Below are positions 1 through 12,100 of a stretch of DNA of 64,000 nucleotides, piece by piece. The position numbers and the translations under genes are program-made. Numbering within the stretch: position 1 is the first letter of the stretch; each line of letters opens with the position of its first letter. The DNA is from Acanthaster planci. Its lineage: Eukaryota; Echinodermata; Asteroidea; Valvatida; Acanthasteridae. Below the pieces are notes generated by a model that was not told the DNA's origin, ran no database searches, and was given only the letters and a program-made list of their open reading frames with translations. Location: contig NW_019091376.1 of assembly GCF_001949145.1 (NCBI RefSeq), forward strand, positions 1,544,314-1,608,313, read 5' to 3'.

Positions 1-408
1 TTGTAGCCAGCAGCGGTTTTTCTGAAACGCAGTCGGTCGGAGTGAAATTGGTAATAATCAAAATGCAGGATAACTTTGCTTAAGTAGGTATATGAAGATA
101 GCAGGCCCGAAGATGACAGATTATTGGACAGCTTTGTACAAATCTATCGATGGTATAATGGAAAGTCATGGAGAAATGGAGAATGAGAGCTTACAGAAGC
201 TCTCCAATTATACACCATGTTTCATTGGACATTCTCAGAGGCCCTCTTTAATGGTGGAACACAGTGTTGTGTCTCCTACATGTACGTAGAATAGTTACCA
301 CGATGTTACCAGCCATTGGTGGGGGCCACTGCGAATGACTACTGATTACTTTGGTCACCAGATTTGTGTACTTCATGAAATATCACAACATGGAATGGTT
401 TCTTGTAC
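1..408. other. LDHD intron 5, partial
   Basis: This is the sequence after the fifth LDHD coding exon. No further LDHD exon (the KSAAGYNLTG block should come next) is present before the window edge, and no other gene is visible. Confidence 0.6.
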
Positions 409-3087
409 TTGGCCCTTTTGTCTTTGCCAGCAGTGTGGATCACAGTCCCGTCAGCCAACACCACCTCCAGATTCAAGACGTTTTCTCTCATTGTGCCGTA
501 GCGCACAGCATTGGTACCCGATGCACTGGTAGCCGCCATACCACACAGAGAGGCATTGGCACCAGGATCTACAATGAGAAATGTCAGGATGAGTTATTAA
601 TGCAGTACAGTGTATCTGTCAATATAGCTATTGAAGGCAAACGTTAAATGAAGGCATTGCTTAATTAAATATGTCCACCCAACAACAATTGGAGCAAGTG
701 GATCTGCTGACCAGCCATCTGACAGGCCAACCAAAATGTACACCATTTGGATCAGCCTTTTATTATTAAGCTAACCAGACAATTATTTGTAAGGCCATCA
801 ACAGTCTCTCATGAGTTATTAGACCTATGAACTAGTCCCAACTAACCGATCAGCCAACCAACCCAACTCAGCAGTAATCAAGCTTCTCTCAGAAATTGGT
901 CAAGGAGCCAATCAATCAACCAACTAACCTGAAGCAACCTGACCACTGCCAGCTAGAACACAAAAGAGCCAATCAACCATCTAGCAAGCCAGTCAACTAA
1001 CTATACGACCACCAACTTGGAATCAGTCAGTCAGCCAACCAACTAGTCAACAAAATAAACTGTCAGCCAGTATACGAGCAACCAGTTAACTGGCCAATCA
1101 ATTATTCATCTGGCCATCTGAGAAGGTTGGAGAACCTTACCCATCAATAAGCCAACCAAGAGCCAGCCACTCAGGTAATCAACAAGCCACCCAACTAACC
1201 ACACAGTCTGCAAGCTGAATGATTAACACTCAACCAGTCAGCCAATCAATTAGTCCCTTTCCAATCAACCACCTGGTCAGTAGCTCAACGTTACCTATTG
1301 GAAACCAGAGACCAGCATCCCTCAGGTAAGTATTCAGCTCCTGCCTTGCAACACCTGGCTCAACGGTCACATCGAAGTCTTCAGAGTGTAAGGACAAGAT
1401 CCGATCAATGTGGCTCAGGTCAATGCAGACTGACCCCTGCACGTCAAGAGAATCAAAAGTGGGGAATTATTCTTGTTTTGTTGAAATTTCATGGTTGATA
1501 CATCACCCTAACTAAGAAGTCACCAATTGTGGCCCCAGCTGCAATACAAGACGAGACCTGGCCAGCCCTGATAAGCACAGCATCCCGTAGTACAAATGTA
1601 TTAAAGTCAGCTGCAAAAATAAGTCAGTGACTGTGGGTTCAAGTCCCACATAAGTATGCTATGCACTTACATTCCTAAAAGCATTAATTAAACTGTGTCT
1701 TTCAATTACACTAATGAAAGAGTACAGACTCAATTTTACATCAAAATATTTGTAAATCAAAGCAATCAAATCCAACCCCAATTTGAGCAGGGAAACAAAG
1801 AAAAGTTCATTGTTACTACCGATATATTTGACGGTTTATACCACAACCAATGGCCCATCTGTGCTTACCTTTGCACCTGTAACACCCCCTTCAAGCCCAG
1901 TACCAGTACCAAAGGGTACCATGGGTAATTTATGCTGGCTACAGATCTTGGCAATCTCCGAAACCTCTTGGGTGTCCTTTGGGAAAACAACGACGTCTGG
2001 AAGGAATGTCCTGCAAAAAAATTTAAAAACGAACAGCACACAAAATGACTTGTCTCTATGATTGTTTTTCATTTATGCACGCACAAACAAAATCTAAAAA
2101 AGGCTTTTTAGCAATAACTGATGATTTACAAAGAAAAGAAAGTCATTATGGTTACAAATTATTTTTTTTAAGTTTTGAAGGCTATGATGCACAAAGGCAT
2201 CACTTTTCTATGAAGCCAAAACACCTCTGTCTTGTCTATTTTGAGCTTGACTGGTGGGTTAAACGCCTTCAAACATGACCCCTTTGCTCGACATTTTTAA
2301 GCCATCAGTAAAGTTATCACTAAATAATTGCATCTCATTTGATAAATCAAATGTATTGAGCCCGTTCATATATTAAAACCCCTTTACGCGAGAGGGCATA
2401 ATCAGCTTCAATACTGCTTTTTTTTTCTCACCGGTGGTAAGACTCATCATGCCCATGCTGCTCACAGACTGCCTCAGCTGATGAAACGTTTTTATCCCCA
2501 AGAGTCGACTGCAAGGCCTTGAGAGCCAACGCAGGCACGGACTGCAGACCGAATGACAGAACAGACAGACGACGGGTGAGATGAGCTTATTAGCCTCACA
2601 CTCCTAGCTCAGGTAGAGCTCACATTTTGCCATTCGTTGTGTACTTGTAGGTCTATGAGTACTTGTGGATACGCATGTAGGCTTACCACTTTTTTGAGGG
2701 TAAGCACTTTTCAATGAAGCTGTGGCATTAGGCCTACACCTAGCCTTACTAAATGGTCATAGAGGTCTGCTGGTTCCTACACAACTTTAAAACTACAGTA
2801 CAGTTTCCCCATTTTTAAAATGGAAATTTTTTTCACATGGAAGTGTCTTCTTGGCAAAACTGGGGGAAGACACTGAGTGCCTTATCCCCCACCCCCCCCA
2901 CACACACAAAGCTGCCTCCCCACTGGCTCAGTTTACAAACCTGGTGAGAGACCAATGAAGTGGTTAAGAATCGTTGACATCTTGGCACTGATGTAGGCCT
3001 AGGTGCACATGCTTGCCTGCTACACTCTTTCAGAACTTCAGGAGTAACAGCACACACACCCTTGAGAACTCTGGATAAAGCCATCAT
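409..3087 (-). CDS. LDHD: Mitochondrial D-lactate dehydrogenase, first five coding exons (3' end beyond left edge)
   Basis: FAD-linked oxidase that converts D-lactate to pyruvate in mitochondria and passes electrons to cytochrome c. Coding exons on the minus strand are 3087-2941 (49 aa, Arg-rich and poor in acidic residues, as expected of a mitochondrial presequence), 2541-2432, 2010-1869, 1436-1295 and 568-409. Phases join without a break (0, 2, 0, 1, 2), giving about 233 codons. Visible family signatures are EQHGHDES before the FAD domain, the FAD pyrophosphate-loop [29 protein letters not shown], and [19 protein letters not shown] followed by NLEVVLADG. The match to vertebrate LDHD is co-linear throughout. 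The start is the first ATG of the presequence. The last donor (AA|gtacaag) is the least certain boundary. The C-terminal FAD and cap domains are not in the window. Assignment is by recalled family sequence; the exon boundaries are seen. Confidence 0.95.
660..1294. repeat. CCAAC/CAATC-rich degenerate short-period repeat in LDHD intron 4
   Basis: About 630 bp dominated by imperfect repeats of CCAACCAA, AGCCAATCA and AACTAACC type units, with few G runs. The period is irregular (4-12 bp), so it reads as an old degenerate simple repeat or minisatellite. It runs up to the splice junction at 1294. Confidence 0.6.
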
Positions 3088-3937
3088 TGCTCATAAGCTC
3101 ACCTGGCTTAAGATGGCAAAGATGAAAATTATCTCTTAATACATATACATATATGTGAGGATGACAGATCTACTGTTAATATTTTAAGTAAAGACCACAT
3201 TCATTAAACATTTTAACATGCATGATCACATACCAATCCCCAAGTTCAAGTTGAAATGGTTAACCAGCCCCTTAAATAAGTACAAAATTCGACATTAAGC
3301 CATAATGAAAGCTGTTATACCAATGGTTGATGTTGATACAACAAAAACAAAGCTATAAACATGGTGAGCACTGAACCTAGCTTGTAAGTTGTCCACCAAG
3401 TTTAACAGGGCTGATTTAAAGTTTATTCTTAGGTTTAGGCCTTAGGCCTAAGTGTAAACTGATAAAAGTTGACAACCGTACACAATTAATGAAAACTTTG
3501 TGGTACGACCACAAGTTGTATTTATTGTACCGGCCCTACGGAGGCATAAGAGCATTTGAAATCAAAAACAAACTCGGTTGTTTTAAAATTGCAAAATCTA
3601 CAAAACCATAACCCATTCCAACCCGTTCTAGTCGTCTTGACTCGCAATAGTCGTACTCCCGGTTTTTGGACGTGATTTAGTACTAGTAGTAGTAGTACGA
3701 CTACAACTCGACTATGTGCGAGCCCTACTATACTTTGGCCAGTTTTTTTTACCGAGCTACGAAAGCTCCCTCTGTCTGTGGAGCGCCCTCTGTGAACAAC
3801 AAATTTTCAAAACTATTACGTCACACCAAGCGGACAAGGAAGTGAACAAGTTCGGACGGAATTGCATCTGCGTGGCGTGACGGGATTTGTGTTCAGCGTC
3901 CATTTTTTCAGGAGAGAAAAATTGTTTTGACATCAAA
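3088..3937. promoter_or_regulatory. Divergent intergenic region between LDHD and CYBA
   Basis: An 850-bp spacer separates the LDHD start codon (minus) and the CYBA start codon (plus). Head-to-head spacing this short suggests shared or adjacent promoters. I see no TATA box that decides a start; a GAGCGCCCTCTGTG segment lies near 3781. The 5' ends of both transcripts are unknown, and an untranslated upstream exon is possible. Confidence 0.4.
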
Positions 3938-6201
3938 ATGGCAGATATGAGGAGTGAATGGGCCATGTGGGCTAACGAGCATGGTTTCGTGAGCGGAATT
4001 GGTAAGGAAAAATTAAATAATCTACGGCAGTTTACTGCATGACATGTTGGGCCTAGTTGTAAGGGGACCAGACCTGTACTAGTTAATCGTTGATTATTTT
4101 TTTAATTAATTTCCTGACTTACCGTAAGCATTGGTTCACCAGTATGATAATCTACATTAATGTTTTGCTGTGTGCTTTAATTTGTAGCAACAGCACACAG
4201 AGCTCATGTCAGTTGATTTCATTTTATTTAGGTTTTATCGGCAGCTTGTGCTTGCAGAATCTAGTTTTTGTTTGTCACAGAAGAAGTGCCACATTGACAT
4301 ATTTTTGAATTCGCCAGGCATGCGAGGTTCGAGCCACAAATAGCAATACATTTAAATTGAGCCTTATGATTGTAGAAAATTTCGAATCTTTATGTTATCC
4401 ATTGAGTGAGTGAGACTGTCCCTGTGGTTTTTCTGCCTAGTAATGCTGATGGGAGGAATTACTGGCGTCTTTGGATTTGATGGCTTTGAATTTGCAGCCT
4501 ACACCATGTATCCTTTGTGATTTCATTTGATGCTGATGTGAAGAACTGTATTGTCCTTTTTTTTTAAGAGGATACACTTGAAAGGAAGAAATCTCTCTTC
4601 AGGGTTTTTATTTTGTTGTTTTGTTATTTATTTTTTGGCTTGTGTATTGTGTTGTTGTTGCCAGGGCAACCCGTTCTTTTCTATTGCTCACTTCTTTGTG
4701 CTGCAGATATTTCATACAGAAATCCATGCTATTTTGTATTGGGTAAGTTTGTATTCTTATTTTGTATTCTAATGTTTCCCCTTTCGTCTTTGGTTGCCCA
4801 GAGGTCACATTTATGCTTACTTTCTACATTGTGCCTACTTTTTTTTATTTTTCATTTAGTTTATTTGGGGGGGAGGGTGTGCTTATATTTACTTTCCATC
4901 TGTAGCCGAGCAGCTCACATTTCTTCCTTGAGAAAACTGCCTCTTCCATGTTGTCTTCATTTTAACCCACAGAAAAAATCATGTCACCCTGTAGGAAGGC
5001 GAAGCACTTAAAACTCGATTGAAACCAAGCCAATCAATTTTTAACTTTCACAAATTTTGTGAGGTTTTGAAACTGTGTCCACCTTAACCGAACTTGGTCA
5101 GTGCTGCCGGTGCCTTTGTCACCTTGCTGGAGTACCCTCGCAGCCAACGAAGGAAGGGATCGCTGGTACCTAGAAGGTAGGCACTCAATGAAATGTGCGT
5201 CTGTGAAAGCAACTTGAACTTGAAGATTACAGTGGCTGCCAATCTGGTTGAAATCTCAGGGCAGCAAATCGTGATTTTTTACCTCGGTAAATCGAATCAA
5301 TCGGTTCCACCTGTGTTTCACATGGGTTAGGCTTTTTAACTTCTGTTGTATTTTGATTTAGTGAGATGCACTGATAACTTAAGTGGTGTGACACTCTGTG
5401 ATCCAGGTAGACAAGACACTGCAGAGAAACATTGTTTTTAGAGGGGGTCTGTGGAAGACAAATGGCACAGGGTGTCTTAATCAAATTTAACTTCATCAAA
5501 ATTGGTTTAAAATAGAAAAAAACAATTGAACTTTGCTGAAATGTTTTGTGACCTGGTCTCAATTATGCTGTGGGCAGGACCAGGAGAAGTGGAAAATCTT
5601 GCTGATTACTTTTCATTTCTTGGACAGGTTTCAGCACATCCTTCATCCTATCATGAACTGTGGAGGACCACTCACCAAAAACTACTATGTGCGTTTTGTC
5701 TTGTATTTGCTGTAAGTTGCCTTCTCTGTCTTTGGTCAGTTGTGGTATTTTAGGTTTTAGTTTTCGTCGAGTCTATTCGCTACATTTCACAGTGTAGAAA
5801 CAGAGTACTTATCTTACATTTGAGTCTACAGAAATGGCATACATTTTCGTTTCTGTAATTTATGGAAGGACTTAGATGAAGCTGCCCATGTTTATATCTT
5901 AAGAAATGCAAGACTGGAACCAGTTGTTCTCTCATTTAAATTTGCCAGGATGTCGGTACCTAGCACTTTCACCCTGCCAACCATCCTGGGCGGGGCGTCC
6001 CTCTTCGTTGGCGGCCTAATCTACTTCCGAGCTGCCCTTGGTGGCGAGGATTGGCATGTGGACAGTGCCGAATTGGCCCGTCAGAAGACACTGACTAACC
6101 GCCCCCCTGCTAACCCGCCACCCCGCCCCCCACCTCAGGGAGCTGCCAAGCCTGATGACAAGTTTACTGAGATTCCCCTGGGAAATATCAACGGTCAGTA
6201 A
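3938..6201 (+). CDS. CYBA: Cytochrome b-245 light chain, p22phox (NADPH oxidase subunit)
   Basis: Membrane partner that stabilises NOX catalytic subunits and docks the p47phox organiser. Five exons: 3938-4001, 4441-4507, 5102-5176, 5628-5711 and 5949-6201. All junctions are GT/AG with matching phases, giving 543 nt and 180 aa (human 195). Family landmarks in order are SEWAMWANEHG at the N terminus, AYTIAAGAFVTLLEYPRSQRRKG, GPLTKNYYVRFVLYLL, SVPSTFTLPTILGG and WHV. The cytosolic tail holds the SH3-docking proline region PPANPPPRPPP at residues 149-159, equivalent to the human segment bound by p47phox. The start ATG follows CAAA and precedes G, a good context. Compared with human the extreme C terminus is shorter. 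A possible poly(A) signal AATAAA lies at 7180-7185. Identification is by direct co-linear resemblance. Confidence 0.96.
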
Positions 6202-9179
6202 AAAAAACATTTTTACTTCAGATGGTAAATGAAAAACAGTGATTTGGAAACTAAACTTAAAAACCACTTTAATTAGATGATTTTTAAACATTCCACATTT
6301 TTAATCAAATATTTTAGAATTATACACAGCATTAACAATGTAAACACTGGAGGTTACTGTTTTGATATACAGTGAATTGCACATGTACATGAAATGCAAT
6401 CACCTGCCATTAGTACGTGTACTGAACTTGTACAGTAGTGATGTTTTTAAAAACATGTCTATTTTTTTACACTACTTATTTTTTATGCTTTTTATAATGT
6501 TGATGTGAATATTGAGATCAGGAAGTTTAAATTATCCAGGTAAAATGCAATAATAATTCAACTTCAGTTGTGTATGCTTCTTTCATTTTGTTTGTTTGCT
6601 GGTCATAATATAGAAAGTACTGTTGAAAACTAACTTAAAGGGCATAAAAAAGTCACACAAGTTGTTTTGTGAAGGTACCTCATGTACGTGTTACTGTACT
6701 TGTGCAGTGTGATGGTATTACTTCCTGTCTGCAGTGAATCAATGATGATGCACTTTTTCTAGTTTCTACTAGGCATTATGTCTTTGGTTGTGTAGTGTTT
6801 CAAGGAAGCTGGTTTTCCTGGAGAGATTTTTATTAGAGTTCTGTATCTGTGTTGTGTGGTTCTGCAAACTCATCTCCTGTATTTATTTTGCCTGTTTTGT
6901 CCAACTTCTAAATGTGACATATTTGTATTTGTTGCATCGGAGGTAATACCAAACGGGCGTGACTAAACTGTAGTTGGAGGGTAGTTGTAGGGTTAGAATG
7001 CAGCTTGTGCCCTTAATGTAAAGTTAATTTGTGCTATTAAAGGTGAAGCATCATTCCCGAGGTCTGCCCATTTGGGTATCATTGAAGAAGTGAGTCCTTT
7101 AAAAGCACTTTAAACCTTTAGAGTTTGTCACCGTGTTACCCTTCTACCAACAGAACCCTTAAGATTTTCTCCGAGTTGTAATAAATTAATGCAATCTGCC
7201 CTCCATCGCTCTGTGTATATTTCATATTCAATTGCTGGAGTGTTGGCATGGTGTCCTTTGTTGTTTTCAGAGAATAGACAGGGACTTCACCAGTCTTCTG
7301 TCTTCACTGACTGAACGACTGTAATAATATGCAGCGCGGACAGGACTTGTGTGCTAATTGTAATGTGATATGTGAAAACCGTCCACATTATGAAATTTGT
7401 CACAAATATTTCAAGAATGGCAATACGCGTAAAAAACGGTATTGAGATATTGATGAAAAAATGGCAGTAACACGTCAAATAATACAAATATCTCGGACTA
7501 ATTTTCCCATTATTTTTTAATTTGGTGAGGCGATGTGTGAAGGGTTTTCGCAAATCACATCACAATTACACTCTCAGTTTTGGTTTTAGGTGTCTAAACT
7601 TGTGTTCGCGACCGTATGCGACTGTAACGTGTGCATTTCATGGTCGTTTGTGATCCAGTTCACAACCAAAGGCGTCTCCTTTCTAAAGAAAATTGCGCCC
7701 TCTCTTGGTCCATCTCGAGGCCCGTTGTCAAATATTTACCTTCAATAGTCAAACATACTCCAGCCCCGACTCCCCACAGCCTACAAAACTCCTACCCCAC
7801 GCCCACGACTTCTGCCTTGGGAACGAACGGTGTAAGACAATTCACACGGTTCATACGACGTCATTTGTCTAAGAGTTTATTAAATAGTCCACTCCAATGG
7901 TCTATTACAAAATATTAAATCATGTTAAGAAAATTTCACAAAAAGATGTTTGGTAAAAATTATTTGGTCGAACACGCCAGGTTTCAAACGTATCAGTTCC
8001 CTGGTTAAAAGGAGTCATTGCAAAGTTTGGTTTTCTAAAGCTATGGTTATGAAAAGAAGCTATGTAGGCACTGAATAATCCTAACAAAAGTTGTAGTTTC
8101 GTTTGTTTAGGAAAACATTCATTCCATGAATCAATCGTGATATAAATACAAAAGATGGCTATTTACAATAAAATTAACACTTCTTTAGTTTCAAAATGTC
8201 ACACTAATAAAATAATGACACAAAGTGCTGATCGTAAATTGCAAAAGTTTGGTATGAGACTTGAGTGTCCCAACGATTTTAATGCTGCTGTAGCCAGCCC
8301 GGCTGTACCACCAGATAGTTGAAATAAACCTGCGACCATTTCAAGCGTCAACAGTCACAATTTATGTACCGGCCAGTTGGGTTTCTAACTCGCGGCATCG
8401 TTTGAAGTTGTAAATTGCATCTGACCGATACGGAATTATCTGCACATAAACAGCGCGAGTACAGGGGCAGTGAAGCTTACAGAAGCAGTTGTCAAAAACA
8501 GACGCCGTTTTGTGGGGTGTGTTTATTGTTTTAACGCAAGGTTCTGGCCTTTCAGTGACATTGCGGAGTTATTTGGCACAGCACTCCCATCCCACAACCT
8601 GCTTACGAGGCCAGATATTTTCGATGCTTTACTGTAGATTAGTTTGTTATCGCCGTTGTACTTGTGTTGTGGATGAGATTGTGCTCTTACACTGCTGACA
8701 GAATTCCTGAATAAGTTAACTTCGACTAGCGGCCATTTTGCTTGGAAGTGTTCGTCCGTCAAATCTGTGCGTTAACGTAGCACTTAAAATTTTGTTTTTG
8801 ACAGCTTCTGGTCAAAGAATATACATGTGTTCAGCAGTTCGTGACAAAAATTACATTTGCATTTTCAGCGTGGATTTGATAGAAATTCCATATTGTTATC
8901 AAGGCAGTGACTCATTTTAATGAATTATTTTTAAAAGGCACTTCCATGTCAACACGATATGAATACAAATTTTTGTCAGCGACGTGGGACTTCATTTCAT
9001 TTTGAAGTTGCTCTCTTAGTTAATTGCGGAGAAGTTTGAAAGAAGTGAATACAAGGTTCCGTAAAAGTAACTGGACACCAATTAAATTCAAATTGACATG
9101 TCCACCTGTTTATCAATAATTTATAATCAATTAGAGTTAGAGAGTAGTTTTAAGGAGACAACTGCAACTTCAAAACATC
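6202..9179. other. Intergenic: CYBA 3' side to Scratch 3' side
   Basis: About 3 kb between two convergent genes. The first kilobase is probably CYBA 3' UTR, ending near the AATAAA at 7180. No coding region longer than background is recognisable in the rest. Confidence 0.5.
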
Positions 9180-12100
9180 TTAAGTCCTAGAATCCCTGAT
9201 GCAAGCTGCCTCCACGTGTTTGTAAAGGTAGCTCTTCAGAGCGAATGCTTTGTTGCACTTCTTGCAGATGTAGGGCTTGACGTTGGAGTGCGTCTGGATG
9301 TGAGCCCGGAGGTTGGACTTGTCCGCGAATGCCTTGCCGCACTGCGGACAGGCGAAGGGCTTCTCGCCCGTGTGGGTCCGGATGTGCCCCTGTAGCAACC
9401 ACGGTCGGCTGAAGCACTTGCCGCAAAGGTTGCACTTGCAGCCCAGCTTGTGGGTTCTGTTGCAGAGAGGAAAGAAAAGGAGACCAAACTGGTGATAATT
9501 GGAAAATTGTGTCACTTTTTAAGGTCAGGCGTTGCATGTTGCTGCCCCATCTTGTACTGGTAATCTTTAAAGTGCGGGAAGAACGTATTCATTGGGAATT
9601 TTAGAAAATTGAAACTCATACTTAAGATTAGCCTAGAGCAATAGTCCATGGATGATTTTAAAAGCTCAGGGGTTTTTTTTTACTGTCAGTATTAAAGGTA
9701 GAGCTTTGAGATAGTCTCCTCTTTAGCTGTATGAGGCGGCAAGAGGAACTCACGAGAAGCAAAACTTGGGATCGGAAAACAGGCCGCAGCTTCTCCCTGC
9801 GGCAAAATGGAAGATATTTTCGGGCATGATTTCTTTTTATCCACGAGAGGGTATTGCTGTAAAGGCCTCTTAGCCCTAGAACTCAGTGATTTCTCTCTTT
9901 CCGAGAGCAAGGGTTGGGATAATTCCTTTCACAAAAGACGTACAAGGCACTGTGGGTACATTGCTTTGGGTTGCTTTATGGATTGCACAGTCAGCGCAAG
10001 CAGAAGTGTTGACCTCTATGAACAAATACATTTTCACACGGGCTGGAGGAAATTACGTCATGAACCCGGAAGAAATCAACTTATCCCAGTTTTCTTTGAG
10101 GGTGGTGGTGCAAGTAGGGCAGCGTGTTTGTTCGTTTTCAATTACACCGTGTTTATGCACTTTCCTATGACAAAATGGTTTTATTGCCAGTCTTGAGAGG
10201 AGACTAGTCTTCACGCCGAATCCCCTGTGCAAAATGTCGGAATTTCCTTGGAAAAAATCCTCTAGCCTTTATTCAAGTCGAATTTGTTGAAAAAAAGAAG
10301 CCGCTGTGAAGCAAACTCTATTGATGAGCACGACGCCCTCTCGTGGTTTGTAAATTTCACAAGGGACACGCGCATTCTTTCTATTGGGGAAAATGAATTT
10401 ACCTGATGTGCATGCTGAGGGCTGGCATTGACACGTAGACCTTGTCACAATGAGGACATTTCCTTGCCTTCTGGTCATTAACACTGCGATGCGTCTGCCG
10501 ATGCCTGGCTAAGTTACTGGAGGTACTGTACCCCTTTCCACACTCAGGACACACGTGGCTGCTGGCAGTCAAAACCGTTAGTTCGCGAGGCGAGTCAGGC
10601 TGGAGATTGAGTACATCAGACAGGTCTGTCTTTGCGTCCGAAGGAGTGGACACGAAGACATTCCGGAGTACCGTCATCTGAGGTTGATTGTCAGGGGACT
10701 GTCTGCCGATGTCGGGCTGAGTAGCTTCATCGGCCGCAGTGGGTGAGGTCTGTCCGGGTGGAACACAGGACGCAGTGGCCGTGGCAGCCACTAAACCGCC
10801 GTAGTTTGACTGCTGAGACAGCGGGCCATTCATGGACAGATTTAGAACCGACGTGTCGATGTAAAGCTGGGAGTTGTCGGTGTAGTTTGTCGGTGCTGTC
10901 GACGTTGGGTACTTGGCCCTGTCGTCACGCACAATGATGTCATTGCGTTTGATGACGAATTGCTTGTAGGCGTCGTTCTTGTCGCTAGACTGCCGGCGTC
11001 CGACAGGTCGCCCAGACCGGCTGATGTACTGCTTGCCCGTCGGTGTCGAAGCGAAGTTTTCCCCGACTGATATCTCCTCCGGCGGGTTGTTCTTCCCAGC
11101 AGCACGGTTAGCTTTCCTTCCTGCCCTGGTCTTCAGTTTCTTGTGTGTAGGCTTCTTGATGGTCTCAAACGGGTTGGTAGTGGTATGAAAGTGAAGTGGT
11201 TTGATGACATGGTACGTAGTCGGCAAAGCGGCGCTCAGCGTCTGCCCCTTCGTGGGTGTGGTTGGGATGCGTAAACAACTCAGACTTGCTAGTGGATAAT
11301 CTGAAACAGTCATACAAAAAAGACATACATTTTAAAATTTAAATTCATGGTTTGTTTTCTCCCCAAAATTTGTATGAAAGGATCACCAATTTTCGGTTCC
11401 ATAGACCAATCCCCTATCGCTCGATTTCGTCCCAAGAAATCCAAGAAATCTCTAGGGTTTCCTTTGTTCAGATTTACTTCGTTTCCTATTTGTAGAAAGA
11501 GAGAGAGAAATTCCTAATTCCCAATAGGGTTGCCGAGTTTGCTCGTTTATTCATTAACTTTTAGTATGTTTTTCGACTATCTGGAACAATACTTATTTGT
11601 CTAAGTGTTTGATTTGGCGCCGTTTCTCGCGATATCGTCTCGACACATGCAGGTTATTCCATATTAGGATATGCTCGCGTGTCAGAAATTGTACAGCCCA
11701 CCACGAGCCACGTGCTTGCTCCCCAGATCGCGATGGATCTGCCATTAGTCCCGCTGGTACCAGGCTATAGAGCGGTGAGTGTGTCACCTGTTCTGTCGTG
11801 TCACAGCAACGTTGTTGTTCCAAGCTCACCACAGGTGTTCGGCAACCAGTTGCCAGTTCCCAACTGTCTCCGAAAGCCTGCTTATAACTAAGTGAGAATT
11901 TTAATACGGCAACATGAGAACAAAATATCCGTAAGTAGACGACTTTCAGGAAACAGTTTTACATGCAAGATTCAGTTTTCTTCCACAAAAAGCTTTTCAA
12001 GTCAATAAATTAGTTTTTCTGTGCAATTGGTTTTGTCACAGAACCCTTGGGACTAATTCCGGAAATTATCCGCATCAATCATTCCATACAGCCTACAGCA

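Noticed and set aside
1632-1650. TGTGGGTTCAAGTCCCACA resembles a tRNA T-arm
   Set aside because: No matching acceptor stem, D-arm or anticodon arm could be fitted upstream. It could be a tRNA-derived SINE remnant, but the rest is not recognisable.
9807-10196. 129-codon plus open frame opposite Scratch intron 2
   Set aside because: Antisense to a well-supported gene, no domain, and sits in an intron.
10329-10344. CCACGAGAGGGCG on the minus strand, close to a CTCF core; similar GCGCCCTCT strings near 3781, 7696, 29882, 47770 and 55043
   Set aside because: Most copies match only the right half of the motif, and short G/C-rich strings are expected by chance in 64 kb. No orientation or spacing pattern supports insulators.
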